Positions 26,316 through 35,361 of a stretch of DNA of 43,673 nt are shown in pieces. The notes below the pieces were generated by a model. That model ran no database searches and was not told the origin of the DNA. It saw only the letters and a program-made list of their open reading frames with translations. The translations under genes were made by a program, and so were the position numbers. The stretch is from an uncultured Neomegalonema sp. (lineage in GTDB: Bacteria > Pseudomonadota > Alphaproteobacteria > Rhodobacterales > Rhodobacteraceae), in assembly GCA_937995735.1 (NCBI GenBank), contig CALKIZ010000004.1, forward strand, positions 1-43,673, in the 5' to 3' direction. Positions within the stretch are counted from its first letter, which is position 1. The number at the start of each line of letters is the position of its first letter.

Positions 26316-26714
26316 TCAGCTTAAATTTTCGGGACCAAAAGAGTCTGGCAGCAAGTCTGCCAAAGTATATTCCGCAACGATCTTGTTGCCTGAGCAAATA
26401 TAGATTGGCGTGTTCGGTGTTGCAAACTCACGGATGCGCTGACGGCATCCACCGCAGGGTGTGCAAGGCGCGCCACCTTCCGGTCCAGCGATGATGATAA
26501 CTGAAATCTCATGTCCTCCGCTTGCGATCATCGAGCCGATGGCTGTGGCTTCGGCGCATTGGCTTTGAGGATAGGCGGCGTTTTCCACGTTGCAACCAAT
26601 GTGGAGGCCGCCTTGTTCATCTATGATGGCTGCACCGACGGCAAAGCCGGAATAGGGCGCATAGGCATTTTCGCGTGCTTGGGTCGCGCAGCTGATAAGC
26701 GTCTCAATATCCAT
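26316..26714 (-). CDS. cdd: cytidine deaminase
   Basis: This zinc enzyme converts cytidine and deoxycytidine to uridine and deoxyuridine. The 132-residue protein has the short tetrameric form. The catalytic segment CAEATAI has C53 and E55, and PCTPCGGCRQ supplies C87 and C90 as the other zinc ligands. YAPYSGFAVGAA and GCNVENAAYPQ bind the substrate. The ATG shares bases with the stop of the upstream permease (TAATG), so it is the last gene of the nucleoside transport operon. Confidence 0.95.
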   Translation of the reverse strand: MDIETLISCATQARENAYAPYSGFAVGAAIIDEQGGLHIGCNVENAAYPQSQCAEATAIGSMIASGGHEISVIIIAGPEGGAPCTPCGGCRQRIREFATPNTPIYICSGNKIVAEYTLADLLPDSFGPENLS

Positions 26715-27682
26715 TATCGTTCCTTGCGATATGGCGTGCCAAGTGCGCGCGGAGGGATGGCCTTACCGAAAAATCCTGCGAGCAAAATGACTGTTGCGAC
26801 GTAAGGCAAGATCAGAACAACTTCGATTGGAATTTCACCGACGATAGGCAGCGGCGTGCCTTGCATCCGGTTTGCTCCTGCTTCCAGAAAACCGAACAAT
26901 AGACAAGCGGCGAGCACCGACCATGGTTTCCATTTTCCGAATATCATTGCGGCGAGTGCGATATAGCCTTTGCCCGCACTCATCTCCCGCACGAACCCTG
27001 CGCCATGGGCGGTGGACAGAAATGCACCGGCGATACCGCAAAGAATACCCGCAATAATAAGCGCGCGATAGCGTAGCCAAGTGACGGATACTCCGGCGCT
27101 ATCAATGGCGGCTGGCATCTCTCCAACCGCGCGCAGGCGCAACCCAAATCGAGTGCGCCATAACAACCACCAAATCAAGGGCACTGAGATTAGCGCGATA
27201 TAAACAGGAATCGTATGACCGGAGATCAACTCTTTCCAGAGCGGACCGAGCCAAGGAATATCTGTTAGAGCTTCTGTACTGGGCAGGTCTATCGGCGAAA
27301 ACCGTTCGTCGCGGTCGAGCGTCGGTGTTTGGCCACCGCGTTGAAAGAGTGCAACGCTGGCAACGACCGTCGCGCCGGAGGCGAGAATATTAATCGCAAT
27401 GCCGGAAATAATCTGCTCGCCTTTATGGGTGATGCAAGCAAAGCCGTGGATCATCGACAGAAAAACCGATGAGGCGACGGCGGCGCATAATCCCATCCAA
27501 GCCGAGCCTGTGAGTGTCGCAACAGCGGCGGCGGTGAAAGCTCCTGCGAGCAGTTTTCCCTCGAGGCCAATGTCAACAATGCCAGCGCGTTCGGATATTA
27601 ATCCGGCCATAGCGCATAAGATCAATGGTGTCGCGAGACGCAGGGCCGAGTCGAATATGAGCAGGAAATCCAGATACGTCAT
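26714..27682 (-). CDS. nucleoside ABC transporter permease (BmpA system, second permease)
   Basis: This inner-membrane permease of the branched-chain-type family (BPD_transp_2) pairs with the preceding permease, the ATPase and the BmpA-like protein. About 322 residues with many hydrophobic spans are visible, with GLISERAGIVDIGLEG near the N-terminus, KGEQIISGIAINILASGAT, RTRFGLRLRAVGEMPAAIDSAG (EAA-like loop) and EVVLILPYVATVILLAGFFG at the end. The ATG at 27682 overlaps the previous stop (ATGA); the longer frame to 27718 is inside the upstream gene. YufQ/NupQ-type relatives import nucleosides, consistent with cdd next to it. Confidence 0.9.
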   Translation of the reverse strand: MTYLDFLLIFDSALRLATPLILCAMAGLISERAGIVDIGLEGKLLAGAFTAAAVATLTGSAWMGLCAAVASSVFLSMIHGFACITHKGEQIISGIAINILASGATVVASVALFQRGGQTPTLDRDERFSPIDLPSTEALTDIPWLGPLWKELISGHTIPVYIALISVPLIWWLLWRTRFGLRLRAVGEMPAAIDSAGVSVTWLRYRALIIAGILCGIAGAFLSTAHGAGFVREMSAGKGYIALAAMIFGKWKPWSVLAACLLFGFLEAGANRMQGTPLPIVGEIPIEVVLILPYVATVILLAGFFGKAIPPRALGTPYRKER

Positions 27683-28770
27683 GCGATCTCCTTTCTGGCA
27701 AAGCGACGTTCCATCCACGGCACGAACATCAACGATAACGCACCCGAAAACAGAATGATCAGACCTTGGATGAGTAAAACCATCTCGCGCGTAATGGTCT
27801 GGAACTCGAAATCCAACTCGGAACCGCCTTGCAACAAAGCCCCGAACAGCAATGCCGCCAAGATGATCCCCACAGGATGACTTCGCCCCATCAAGGCAAC
27901 TGCGATGCCGGTAAATCCGAACCCTGCTGGAAAGCCCAAAGTGACTTTCCCCTGATCACCCATCACCGTGTTGATTGCCATCATCCCCGCCAATGCGCCG
28001 GAGATACACATCGCGGTGACGATCATTCGCGGGACCGGAACGCCAGCATAATGCGCTGCCGGTTCACTCGCGCCCATGGTTCGCAATGCATATCCCCAAC
28101 GGGTACGCCAGATCAAAAGCCATACGCCGAAACAGGCCAGCGCTGCGAAGACTATCGACAGATTGAGCGGTGAGCGCCCAAGCTCAATTCCAAACTCGCC
28201 GAGCAAATTGTGTAGCTGTGGCATCCTTGCGTTGTCTTCAAACAGCAGGCTTTCGGGGTTGGATTGGCCGGGGCGCATTAATGACCCGGACAGCAAACCG
28301 ACCATGATGCCCGCGCCGATGAAGTTGAACATGATTGTGGTTATCACGATATGGCTACCCCGATAGGCTTGTAGCCAACCGGGGATCAATGCCCAGAGCG
28401 CGCCGAACGCCGCCGCCCCGATGATGCAAAGCGGGATCATCAAAATCATCGGGAGCCAGTCTTGCAACATGAGCGCAACCAACAAAGCGCCAAGCCCGCC
28501 CAGATAGGCTTGCCCTTCCGCACCGATGTTGAACAGGCTTGCATGAAAAGCGACGGAAACGGCAAGGCCGGTAAAGATCAAGCTGGTCGTGTAATAAAGC
28601 GTATAGCCGAGCGCGCCTTCATAAACGAATGCCCCGTTGATCATCACGGTTAGCGCATCGATTGGGTTTTCCCCAATCAGCATAACGACAACCGCAGCAA
28701 CAGCAAAAGCCAGCGTGAGATTCATTAACGGGATCAGCAGGTATTCGATCCAAGCAGGGAGGCGGGTCAT
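27679..28770 (-). CDS. nucleoside ABC transporter permease (BmpA system, first permease)
   Basis: This 363-residue membrane permease of the same family is of the YufP/NupP type. SLFNIGAEGQAYLGGLGALL, RGSHIVITTIMFNFIGAG, RTRWGYALRTMGASEPAAHYAG and GFTGIAVALMGRSHPVGI are the family blocks. About 9-10 hydrophobic segments can be seen. It starts four bases inside the ATPase gene end (ATGA) and ends four bases inside the next permease, so all three should be co-translated. Confidence 0.9.
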   Translation of the reverse strand: MTRLPAWIEYLLIPLMNLTLAFAVAAVVVMLIGENPIDALTVMINGAFVYEGALGYTLYYTTSLIFTGLAVSVAFHASLFNIGAEGQAYLGGLGALLVALMLQDWLPMILMIPLCIIGAAAFGALWALIPGWLQAYRGSHIVITTIMFNFIGAGIMVGLLSGSLMRPGQSNPESLLFEDNARMPQLHNLLGEFGIELGRSPLNLSIVFAALACFGVWLLIWRTRWGYALRTMGASEPAAHYAGVPVPRMIVTAMCISGALAGMMAINTVMGDQGKVTLGFPAGFGFTGIAVALMGRSHPVGIILAALLFGALLQGGSELDFEFQTITREMVLLIQGLIILFSGALSLMFVPWMERRFARKEIA

Positions 28771-30371
28771 GCAGTATCTCCCATGCCGGAGATACCAGCA
28801 TCCCCCGTGCCGGAGACGCCCGCCATCATAAGACCGATCTGGCGATAATCCGCGTTGTCCCGCGTTGTTTCACCAACGATCTCTCCGGCATTCATCACCG
28901 CAATTCGGTCTGATAATGCCATGATTTCATCAAGCTCCACCGAGACGAGTAAGATCGCACATCCGGCGGCTTTGCGGGCCATAATCTCGGCGTGGATGAA
29001 CGAGATGCCCCCAATATCCACACCGCGTGTGGGTTGCCCAATCAACATGATCGAAGGTTCAGGTTCTATCTCTCGGGCCATCACCAGCTTTTGCTGATTA
29101 CCGCCCGAAAACCCCGCCGCCGCGAGCTTTGGATTAGTTGGGCGAATGTCGAACCGTTCCATCAGCGTTTCGCAATGGCCTTGAAGAGCGCGCGGACTAA
29201 GGAAGCGGCCTTCGCCCGTATTAGGGCCGGTGTGATATCCAAGAACCGCATTTTCGCGCGCCTCAAACGGAAGAACAAGCCCGCGCTTGTGGCGATCTTC
29301 GGGAACATGCGCGACACCAAGTCCGCGCAGTTCAGCCGGATCGGTTGGCGTATTGTTGTTGATGATCCGGTTGCCGATAATAATTTGACCCTCTTGAACC
29401 GGTGCAATCCCGGACAGCACATCGAGCAATTCAGATTGCCCATTCCCGCTGACCCCGGCGAGGCCAAGAATTTCTCCGGCCCGCAATATCAGGCTGACAT
29501 TCCTCAGCCGTGCAACACCTCGCGCGCCGTGCCATGTCAGGTTTCGCGCTTCCAGTGCAATGGGGCCGGTGTCTACATGAATGCGCGGTGTCGTGAGTTC
29601 AACCCGGCGACCAACCATGAGTTCCGCTAGTTCCTCGCGAGTTGTCTCAGACGTCTGTTTGTGCGCGACCATCTTGCCGCGCCGCATCACCGAGACGCCA
29701 TCGGTGACTTCCATGATCTCGCGCAGTTTATGCGTGATCAACAAAACCGTAACGCCTTGGGCGCGCAAGCCCCTAAGGATGTCAAAAAAGCGATCCGTCT
29801 CGTCGGGCGTCAGAACGCCGGTCGGTTCATCGAGGATAAGAATCCGTGCGCCGCGCCTAAGTGCCTTGAGAATCTCAACACGCTGTTGAATGCCAACGGG
29901 CAGCGTTTCAACAACAGCGTCGGGATCAACATCAAGCCCGTATTCGTCTGAAAGCCGCTGAAGTTCTTTGCGCGTTGCGGCTTTGCCTTTGCGGAGGAAA
30001 AAACCGTCTTCGGACCCGAGCATCACATTCTCAAGCACTGTGAAATTGGGAACCAACATAAAGTGCTGATGAACCATGCCGATGCCGCGTTCGATAGCGT
30101 CGGCACTGTTGGTGATGGTTGCCGGTTCGCCATTGATCTCGATGCTGCCGCTATCCGCAGTATAAAATCCATAAAGGATCGAGACGACGGTGGATTTACC
30201 TGCGCCATTCTCGCCGATGATCCCGTGGATCGTGCCAGTGGGAACGGTCAGATCAACCGAGTCATTTGCCACGACCGCGCCAAACGTCTTGGTGATGTTT
30301 TGTAAGTAAACCGCAGGAGGCATGTTGGATACGGCCTCGGATTGTTTTCGAGGCCGCGTCTCATTGATCAT
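28767..30371 (-). CDS. nucleoside ABC transporter ATP-binding protein (two-domain)
   Basis: This 534-residue tandem ATPase powers the two permeases. Domain 1 has Walker A GENGAGKS at 53-60, signature LPVGIQQRVEILKAL and Walker B ILILDEPTGVLTP. Domain 2 has the degenerate Walker A GVSGNGQSE, signature FSGGNQQK and IMLIGQPTRGVDI, which is normal for sugar and nucleoside importers of this type. The C-terminus carries a small internal repeat (GVSGTGD-AGISGMGD). The ATG overlaps the stop of the binding-protein gene (ATGA); a later methionine (17) is also possible. Confidence 0.92.
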   Translation of the reverse strand: MINETRPRKQSEAVSNMPPAVYLQNITKTFGAVVANDSVDLTVPTGTIHGIIGENGAGKSTVVSILYGFYTADSGSIEINGEPATITNSADAIERGIGMVHQHFMLVPNFTVLENVMLGSEDGFFLRKGKAATRKELQRLSDEYGLDVDPDAVVETLPVGIQQRVEILKALRRGARILILDEPTGVLTPDETDRFFDILRGLRAQGVTVLLITHKLREIMEVTDGVSVMRRGKMVAHKQTSETTREELAELMVGRRVELTTPRIHVDTGPIALEARNLTWHGARGVARLRNVSLILRAGEILGLAGVSGNGQSELLDVLSGIAPVQEGQIIIGNRIINNNTPTDPAELRGLGVAHVPEDRHKRGLVLPFEARENAVLGYHTGPNTGEGRFLSPRALQGHCETLMERFDIRPTNPKLAAAGFSGGNQQKLVMAREIEPEPSIMLIGQPTRGVDIGGISFIHAEIMARKAAGCAILLVSVELDEIMALSDRIAVMNAGEIVGETTRDNADYRQIGLMMAGVSGTGDAGISGMGDTA

Positions 30372-31468
30372 TTCAGCATGGCTTCCAATTCGTCGAGGCG
30401 TGCGCCCAATGCCTTGATTTCTGACGTAATGTCATCTGCTGACAGGCTCGCGGATAATGTGCGCTTTTGAAACTCGGCGGGGCATTCTCCGTCTCTGTCA
30501 TAGTTATGCACGACTATATCACCGGCGACAATCGCCGCGCGAGCGGCTTTGACTTCAGCAATCATTTCGGCGCTGACGAGATCTTTGTTGTTGTCATCGA
30601 GTGCCCAGTCAACGCCGTCTTCTGCAAGGCCGAGCACATTGACGCCGGATTCAAACTTGCCCTCCATTGCTGATTTCAATGTGTCATAAGCCGCAACATC
30701 AACACGCTTGAGCATCGACGTCAGCACGCTACCCGGCGCAATGCCGTTCTGGTTTGAGTCGACGCCAATCGCAAGCTTTCCTTTATCGGCAACCGCGCGG
30801 ATCACGCCAAGGCCCGTGCCTCCTGCCGCATGATAAATCACATCTGCACCGCGATCCATTTGGCTTTGGGCAAGTTCTGCGCCTTTGGTCGGATCATTCC
30901 AAGCCGCTGGTGTCGTGCCGGTCATCACTTCGATGACGGTCGCATCCGGGTTGGTTTCTTTGACGCCTTGAACATAACCGCAGGCGAATTTACGGATCAG
31001 AGGAATGTCCATGCCGCCGACAAAACCAACCGTATCTGAGTCCGATGCCATCGCAGCGGCGACGCCGACAAGATAGCTGCCTTCATGTTCTTTGAAGGCG
31101 TATTGGCGTAGGTTCGGTTGATCGAGCCATGAGACGTCAATGATCGCGAAATCCACATCGGGGTTATCCCCGGCGACTGCATTAATCGCATCGGCCTGAG
31201 CAAACCCGACACCGAGAACGATGGTCGCCCCGCGCCGAACCATCCGGCGCATGGCTTGCTCGCGTTGTGCTTCATTCGTGACTTCGAATTCCATGACTTC
31301 AGCGCCGGTTTCGTCGATGAATTTCTTCACCCCGTTCCAGACGCCCTCGTTAAAGCTTTTGTCGAACTTTCCGCCCATGTCGAAAATGACAGCCGGCTTG
31401 AAATCTGCGGCCATTGCGGTTGTGGCCATGAGTGCGGCGGTAGCGGCACCTACAATGGTTTTGAGCAT
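30368..31468 (-). CDS. BmpA/PnrA-type nucleoside-binding periplasmic protein
   Basis: This substrate-binding component of 366 residues has a signal peptide MLKTIVGAATAALMATTAMA and the Bmp fold. FDMGGKFDKSFNEGVWNG, ATIVLGVGFAQADAI, DVSWLDQPNLRQYAFKEHEG, VGFVGGMDIPLIRKFACGY and GADVIYHAAGGTGLG are typical. No lipobox cysteine is present, so it should be a soluble periplasmic protein. It ends with a coiled-coil-like tail (SEIKALGARLDELEAMLK). GGGGAG lies 6 nt before the ATG at 31468. It heads the transport operon. Confidence 0.92.
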   Translation of the reverse strand: MLKTIVGAATAALMATTAMAADFKPAVIFDMGGKFDKSFNEGVWNGVKKFIDETGAEVMEFEVTNEAQREQAMRRMVRRGATIVLGVGFAQADAINAVAGDNPDVDFAIIDVSWLDQPNLRQYAFKEHEGSYLVGVAAAMASDSDTVGFVGGMDIPLIRKFACGYVQGVKETNPDATVIEVMTGTTPAAWNDPTKGAELAQSQMDRGADVIYHAAGGTGLGVIRAVADKGKLAIGVDSNQNGIAPGSVLTSMLKRVDVAAYDTLKSAMEGKFESGVNVLGLAEDGVDWALDDNNKDLVSAEMIAEVKAARAAIVAGDIVVHNYDRDGECPAEFQKRTLSASLSADDITSEIKALGARLDELEAMLK

Positions 31469-31540
31469 GTGGTTCTCCCCGTTTTGTGCTGTGTGCATCG
31501 ATGATAAATCGAATGTCTGATTACCCGATGCATCATGTGA

Positions 31541-32380
31541 TTAACTTTTAAGGCCAATTTCGCGCAGGCGCTCGGTTAGAAAGTCACCCGCTGTCATTCC
31601 TTGCTTCAACGAGACTTCAGGGCGCGGGTGCAGGAACATCGGCATAGAAAACCGCGCGACATTTTCCTCTGCGGGTGGATTAACAACCTGATGCACTGTC
31701 GCCGGATAATGACCCGCCGATGCCATTTCGAGCATATCGCCTGCATTGATTGCCATCATACCGGGATCACAAGGCACTCTATGCCAATTGCCTGCAGTAT
31801 CTTTGGCCTCCAATCCAGAGGCGGACCCGGCGAGCAAACACGTGATCAAATTAATATCGCCATGCGCTGCGGCGCGAACTGCACCGGGTTCGGGCGCTTG
31901 GTCGAGCTTTGGATAGTGTAGAATGCGCAGCAAATTCTGATCACTCCCCGACAACATATCCGGCAAAGGTTCTGAAAATTGCGCTCTCACATCGTCGGGG
32001 CTGTGATCTTGCAACCACCCGAGAAGCGTCGCGCCAATCGCAGTCAGATCATCATGAAGCGCGCGGGTCAGGTCTTCGAGTTCGGGCGGAATTTTTCCCT
32101 TTGGAAAGACATGATAAAATTCTTTCAGGTCTTTGACGGCGCTATCTTTGGCATTCTCAGATCGGAACGGGAAAAAGCCGTCTTGATCTCCGCCTGTCGG
32201 AATCCAATTCTGCTTTTCTTCCGAATTGAAGAAAGCACCCCATGCGGCATAGGCCGCGTCGATCCGTTCCGGCGTAACCGGATGATCGGTCAGAACTGCG
32301 AATCCGGTTTCGTGCAGCGACCGCGCGAATTCCGCAGGGGAATTCGACTCTGTGTAGGAAAGTGTAGCGATGTCAAACAT
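31541..32380 (-). CDS. 2-oxoglutarate/Fe(II)-dependent dioxygenase of the isopenicillin N synthase family
   Basis: This soluble 279-residue dioxygenase has a DIOX_N-like N-terminus (HETGFAVLTDHPVTPERID) and a jelly-roll core. The iron ligands are H173 and D175 in AAHGDINLITCL and H230 in ATVHQVVN, and R243-x-S245 (RFSMP) binds 2-oxoglutarate. All are present, so it should be active. It lies between a nucleoside hydrolase and the BmpA operon (72 bp before bmpA), which hints at a nucleobase or nucleoside substrate; thymine-7-hydroxylase and xanthine dioxygenase are distant members of this superfamily. The substrate is unknown. The ATG at 32380 fits the family; a TTG at 32407 is possible. Confidence 0.85.
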   Translation of the reverse strand: MFDIATLSYTESNSPAEFARSLHETGFAVLTDHPVTPERIDAAYAAWGAFFNSEEKQNWIPTGGDQDGFFPFRSENAKDSAVKDLKEFYHVFPKGKIPPELEDLTRALHDDLTAIGATLLGWLQDHSPDDVRAQFSEPLPDMLSGSDQNLLRILHYPKLDQAPEPGAVRAAAHGDINLITCLLAGSASGLEAKDTAGNWHRVPCDPGMMAINAGDMLEMASAGHYPATVHQVVNPPAEENVARFSMPMFLHPRPEVSLKQGMTAGDFLTERLREIGLKS

Positions 32381-32465
32381 CTGTTGTCCCGCAGAATTTG
32401 CCCTCAATACAGCTTACTTATTGTAGTGATTCCGGCAAGCGGCGCGTGCGACTTAATGGTATTCC

Positions 32466-33392
32466 TTAAGGTAGTACGCCTGAATGGAGGTGTTTCAAAA
32501 AACGCGCACGAATGGCCTCGGTTTGAGGTTCGATGCAAATCGTAACGGGCGGTGAGTTCCCCGATGCATCCTCCACCGTCCGACCCGCTTCATCACCGTC
32601 CAAGCGCATTGTAATCGGCGCGGCCACCGTCTCAAATAACTCAGGCTGCTGTGCATAGATAATCGCTGACGGATCATGCAAAAAACAAGCATTGATCCCT
32701 TTTGTGTCGAGGTGGAACTGAAAATAAAAGGCAGCGGCTTCGTTCATGAGCACGCCGCACTTCGGCGATGATGTGAGCATCGGCGCGCAATCTTCCGGCG
32801 TGCATTGGATGCGCTCCGTCACATCAAGGCCGACCATCGCAACATCCCAATTTGCCGAGAAGACAATTTCAGCAGCATGAGGGTCGTTCCAGATATTGGC
32901 CTCCGCGTGGGCGCTGACATTTCCGGGGGTTCGAATCGCTCCGCCCATCACGACGACATTCTTGGCGGTTTTTGTGATTTCAGGATGATGCTGCAAAGCG
33001 AGCGCGATATTGGTCAGCGGGCCAACCGCAACAATCGTGATCTCTCCGGGGCGCTCTGCGAGCGTCTCCGCGATGAACTGATGTGCCGGTCGCGAGTCGG
33101 GTTTCCGGTTAGGTTCCGGCAGGCGCGCATTACCAAGGCCGTGTTTGCCATGAACGAAATCGGCAGGCGGATGTTGCGGCTGGACCAACGGCACATGCGC
33201 ACCTTCAGCAACCGGAATATCTTGCCCGGCCAATTCACAAAGCGCCAGCGCGTTTCGGGTTCCGTCAGGGGTAAAGACATTGCCGAAAACCGTCGTCATA
33301 CCAACAAGTTCTAAGGATGGATCAGCCATCGCATAGAAAATCGCCATCGCATCGTCGATGCCCGGATCAGTGTCGAGGATGATGGCAGTCAT
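32466..33392 (-). CDS. inosine-uridine preferring nucleoside hydrolase
   Basis: This Ca-dependent N-ribohydrolase splits nucleosides into base and ribose. The 308-residue protein begins with the family motif DTDPGIDDA (7-15). VGPLTNIALAL, VVMGGAI and NIWNDPHAAEIVFSANWDV follow. FLHDPSAIIYAQQPELF carries the late active-site region (HDP). It overlaps the kinase gene by four bases (ATGA), so free ribose would be phosphorylated by its neighbour. Whether it prefers purine or pyrimidine nucleosides cannot be told. Confidence 0.92.
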   Translation of the reverse strand: MTAIILDTDPGIDDAMAIFYAMADPSLELVGMTTVFGNVFTPDGTRNALALCELAGQDIPVAEGAHVPLVQPQHPPADFVHGKHGLGNARLPEPNRKPDSRPAHQFIAETLAERPGEITIVAVGPLTNIALALQHHPEITKTAKNVVVMGGAIRTPGNVSAHAEANIWNDPHAAEIVFSANWDVAMVGLDVTERIQCTPEDCAPMLTSSPKCGVLMNEAAAFYFQFHLDTKGINACFLHDPSAIIYAQQPELFETVAAPITMRLDGDEAGRTVEDASGNSPPVTICIEPQTEAIRARFLKHLHSGVLP

Positions 33393-34261
33393 GCGTGGCT
33401 ATCCATAAAGGCGGCGGTTTCTTTGGCTGTCGGGATGGCATCGGATGCGCCCGGTCTTGTGACACTGAGTGCGGCGGCGGCGTTTGCTGTTTCGGCGGCG
33501 GCGATGAGGTCTTTGCCTTGATCTAGTGCGCCAACCAATGTGCCAATGAATGTATCGCCCGCACCCGTTGTATCTATAGGAGTCACTTTATAGGCGGGTA
33601 GGGTGATGGCGCTCTCTTTGCCTCGCTCTTTAATCATGACGCCCTGCGCGCCGAGTGTTGTAACCAGGACCGGTACATCCGGGTCATGCCCGAGATGATC
33701 GCGCAACGCTGCCGCTTCGCCTTCGTTGACGGCGAGCAAGTCGAGATGGGGAAGAACGGCCTGAGTTGCAACCGCATCGAACGGTGCTGCAGAATAGGCA
33801 GTCCTCAGCCTTCGCGCTTTGGCCGCGACAATGCTTTCAGTCACCAAGTTCGTCTCGTTTTGAGCGAGCCACCAATCGCCTGGCTTTGAACGCGCGAGAG
33901 CCGTGTCGATTTGGTTTTGCGCCAGCGCTTGATTTGCGCCGCCATGAATAACGATGGTATTTTCACCCTGCGTATCGACATAGATCACCGCATGGCCGGT
34001 TGCCGCATCCGATAGTGCGATACCGCTGATGTCGATGGCCGCTTCTGAAAGCAGGTCTAAAGCCCATGCCCCGTCTTTTCCGATGGCTCCAACAAAATGC
34101 GTTTGTGCCCCACTGCGCGCTGCGGCAATCGCTTGGTTGGCGCCTTTGCCGCCTAAGCCTACGGTATAATCATCATCGGCAAGAGTTTCTCCCGCCATGG
34201 GGAAATGGGCCACACGATGGACATGATCGACGTTAATTGAACCGAAGCAGTGAATCGTCAT
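33389..34261 (-). CDS. rbsK: ribokinase-like PfkB-family carbohydrate kinase
   Basis: This kinase of about 290 residues should phosphorylate the ribose released by the adjacent nucleoside hydrolase. It begins MTIHCFGSINVDHVHRV, has GLGGKGANQAIAAARSG (substrate and dimer region), and the PfkB signature DTTGAGDTFIGTLVGAL near residue 240 with the catalytic aspartate in GAGD. The ATG at 34261 fits the family start; an ATG at 34276 would add five residues, and neither has a strong ribosome site. First gene of the minus-strand salvage genes. Confidence 0.88.
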   Translation of the reverse strand: MTIHCFGSINVDHVHRVAHFPMAGETLADDDYTVGLGGKGANQAIAAARSGAQTHFVGAIGKDGAWALDLLSEAAIDISGIALSDAATGHAVIYVDTQGENTIVIHGGANQALAQNQIDTALARSKPGDWWLAQNETNLVTESIVAAKARRLRTAYSAAPFDAVATQAVLPHLDLLAVNEGEAAALRDHLGHDPDVPVLVTTLGAQGVMIKERGKESAITLPAYKVTPIDTTGAGDTFIGTLVGALDQGKDLIAAAETANAAAALSVTRPGASDAIPTAKETAAFMDSHA

Positions 34262-34419
34262 GAGGGCGACTCGCATAAGGACTGTTGACGGAATGGTAAT
34301 GACTGGTTGCGGGGCAGTGCAATGGGTCTCATTGCTTGGCGCGTTACATTGATTGACAGATCACGGCTTCGTCAGCATTGTCCGCGCAGTTTGCGTAAGG
34401 GTATAGAGGAGAGAAACAG

Positions 34420-35217
34420 ATGATTGGTATAAAACCACTTTTGAGCGCTGCATGTTTGGGTATTATCTTGGCCGGTTGCCAAGGGCCGTCTGTGTTTTCG
34501 CCGAGGCTGATTAAACCGCAGCCACTACCGAACAATACCGCTGCGCCTGTTACTCCCGCACCGAAAGCCGTTCAGCCCGTTGCTGTCGCACCGGCTCCGC
34601 CCGCAACTGCGCCCGCTTATACTGTTGGAAGCTCTCCTGTTCTACCAACGCAGCCAGTTCAAACGTTCGCGATTGATAATGCACCGATTGAGTTTGCTCC
34701 GCAGCCTATAGCGACCGAATTTGTCGAAAGCGAAGCGGCATTCGGATTTCAAACGCCGCAGCCGATAACCTTCATCGAAGAACCTCAAGCCAGCACTGAA
34801 CTGGCAATTCTCAACGCGCCGGTTTTGGAGTCGAGTGCTGCGCCGATTATTTCAAATGCTCCTCCGATTATTGGGCAATCGACCATAGCGCCTCAGCCCA
34901 TAGCGCCAGTTTACGAGACAGTTTCTTTGCCAGCGATTGATGTAACGCCAGCGCCGATCACTGAGTCTATTGCCAGACCAGCCGCGCGCTCTTCGACTCT
35001 TCCCGTTCCGAAACCGATTTCTCGTCCTTCCGCGCCGCAAGAACCGCTTCCTTTTGCCTTTGCGTCTCCTACCGGGGTTGATTCCGGAGCCTCACTCGGG
35101 GAAGGGGATGATTTGCTTCCGGCGACATCGCAACCTTTGGTGATTGATGCCGAAGCTCTGCCGCCGATCGGTTCTATTCCCGCCCCTAAAGTCGTGGAGT
35201 ACGGCGATGTTCTATAA
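34420..35217 (+). CDS. proline/alanine-rich lipoprotein, function unknown
   Basis: The 265-residue protein starts with a lipoprotein signal, and LAGC places the lipidated cysteine at residue 20. The rest is low-complexity, rich in P, A, T and I, with many APxP, PQPI and NAPxI elements, and shows no recognisable domain. It is probably an extended, membrane-anchored envelope protein. GAGGAG stands 7 nt before the ATG. It diverges from the kinase gene and is followed by another secreted hypothetical. Related functions are guesses. Confidence 0.7.
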   Translation: MIGIKPLLSAACLGIILAGCQGPSVFSPRLIKPQPLPNNTAAPVTPAPKAVQPVAVAPAPPATAPAYTVGSSPVLPTQPVQTFAIDNAPIEFAPQPIATEFVESEAAFGFQTPQPITFIEEPQASTELAILNAPVLESSAAPIISNAPPIIGQSTIAPQPIAPVYETVSLPAIDVTPAPITESIARPAARSSTLPVPKPISRPSAPQEPLPFAFASPTGVDSGASLGEGDDLLPATSQPLVIDAEALPPIGSIPAPKVVEYGDVL

Positions 35218-35361
35218 GGTTTGCATCTTTTAGATCTGAGGCGGGACTATGTGGTTATCGGAAATTTATAGCCTGTTAACCAAAGATAGGCGTATTTACG
35301 CCGTTGTCTTGCGTGTTAATTCATATCGTCTGATTGCTTTTAGTCAAACCGGGGTTTGTGC

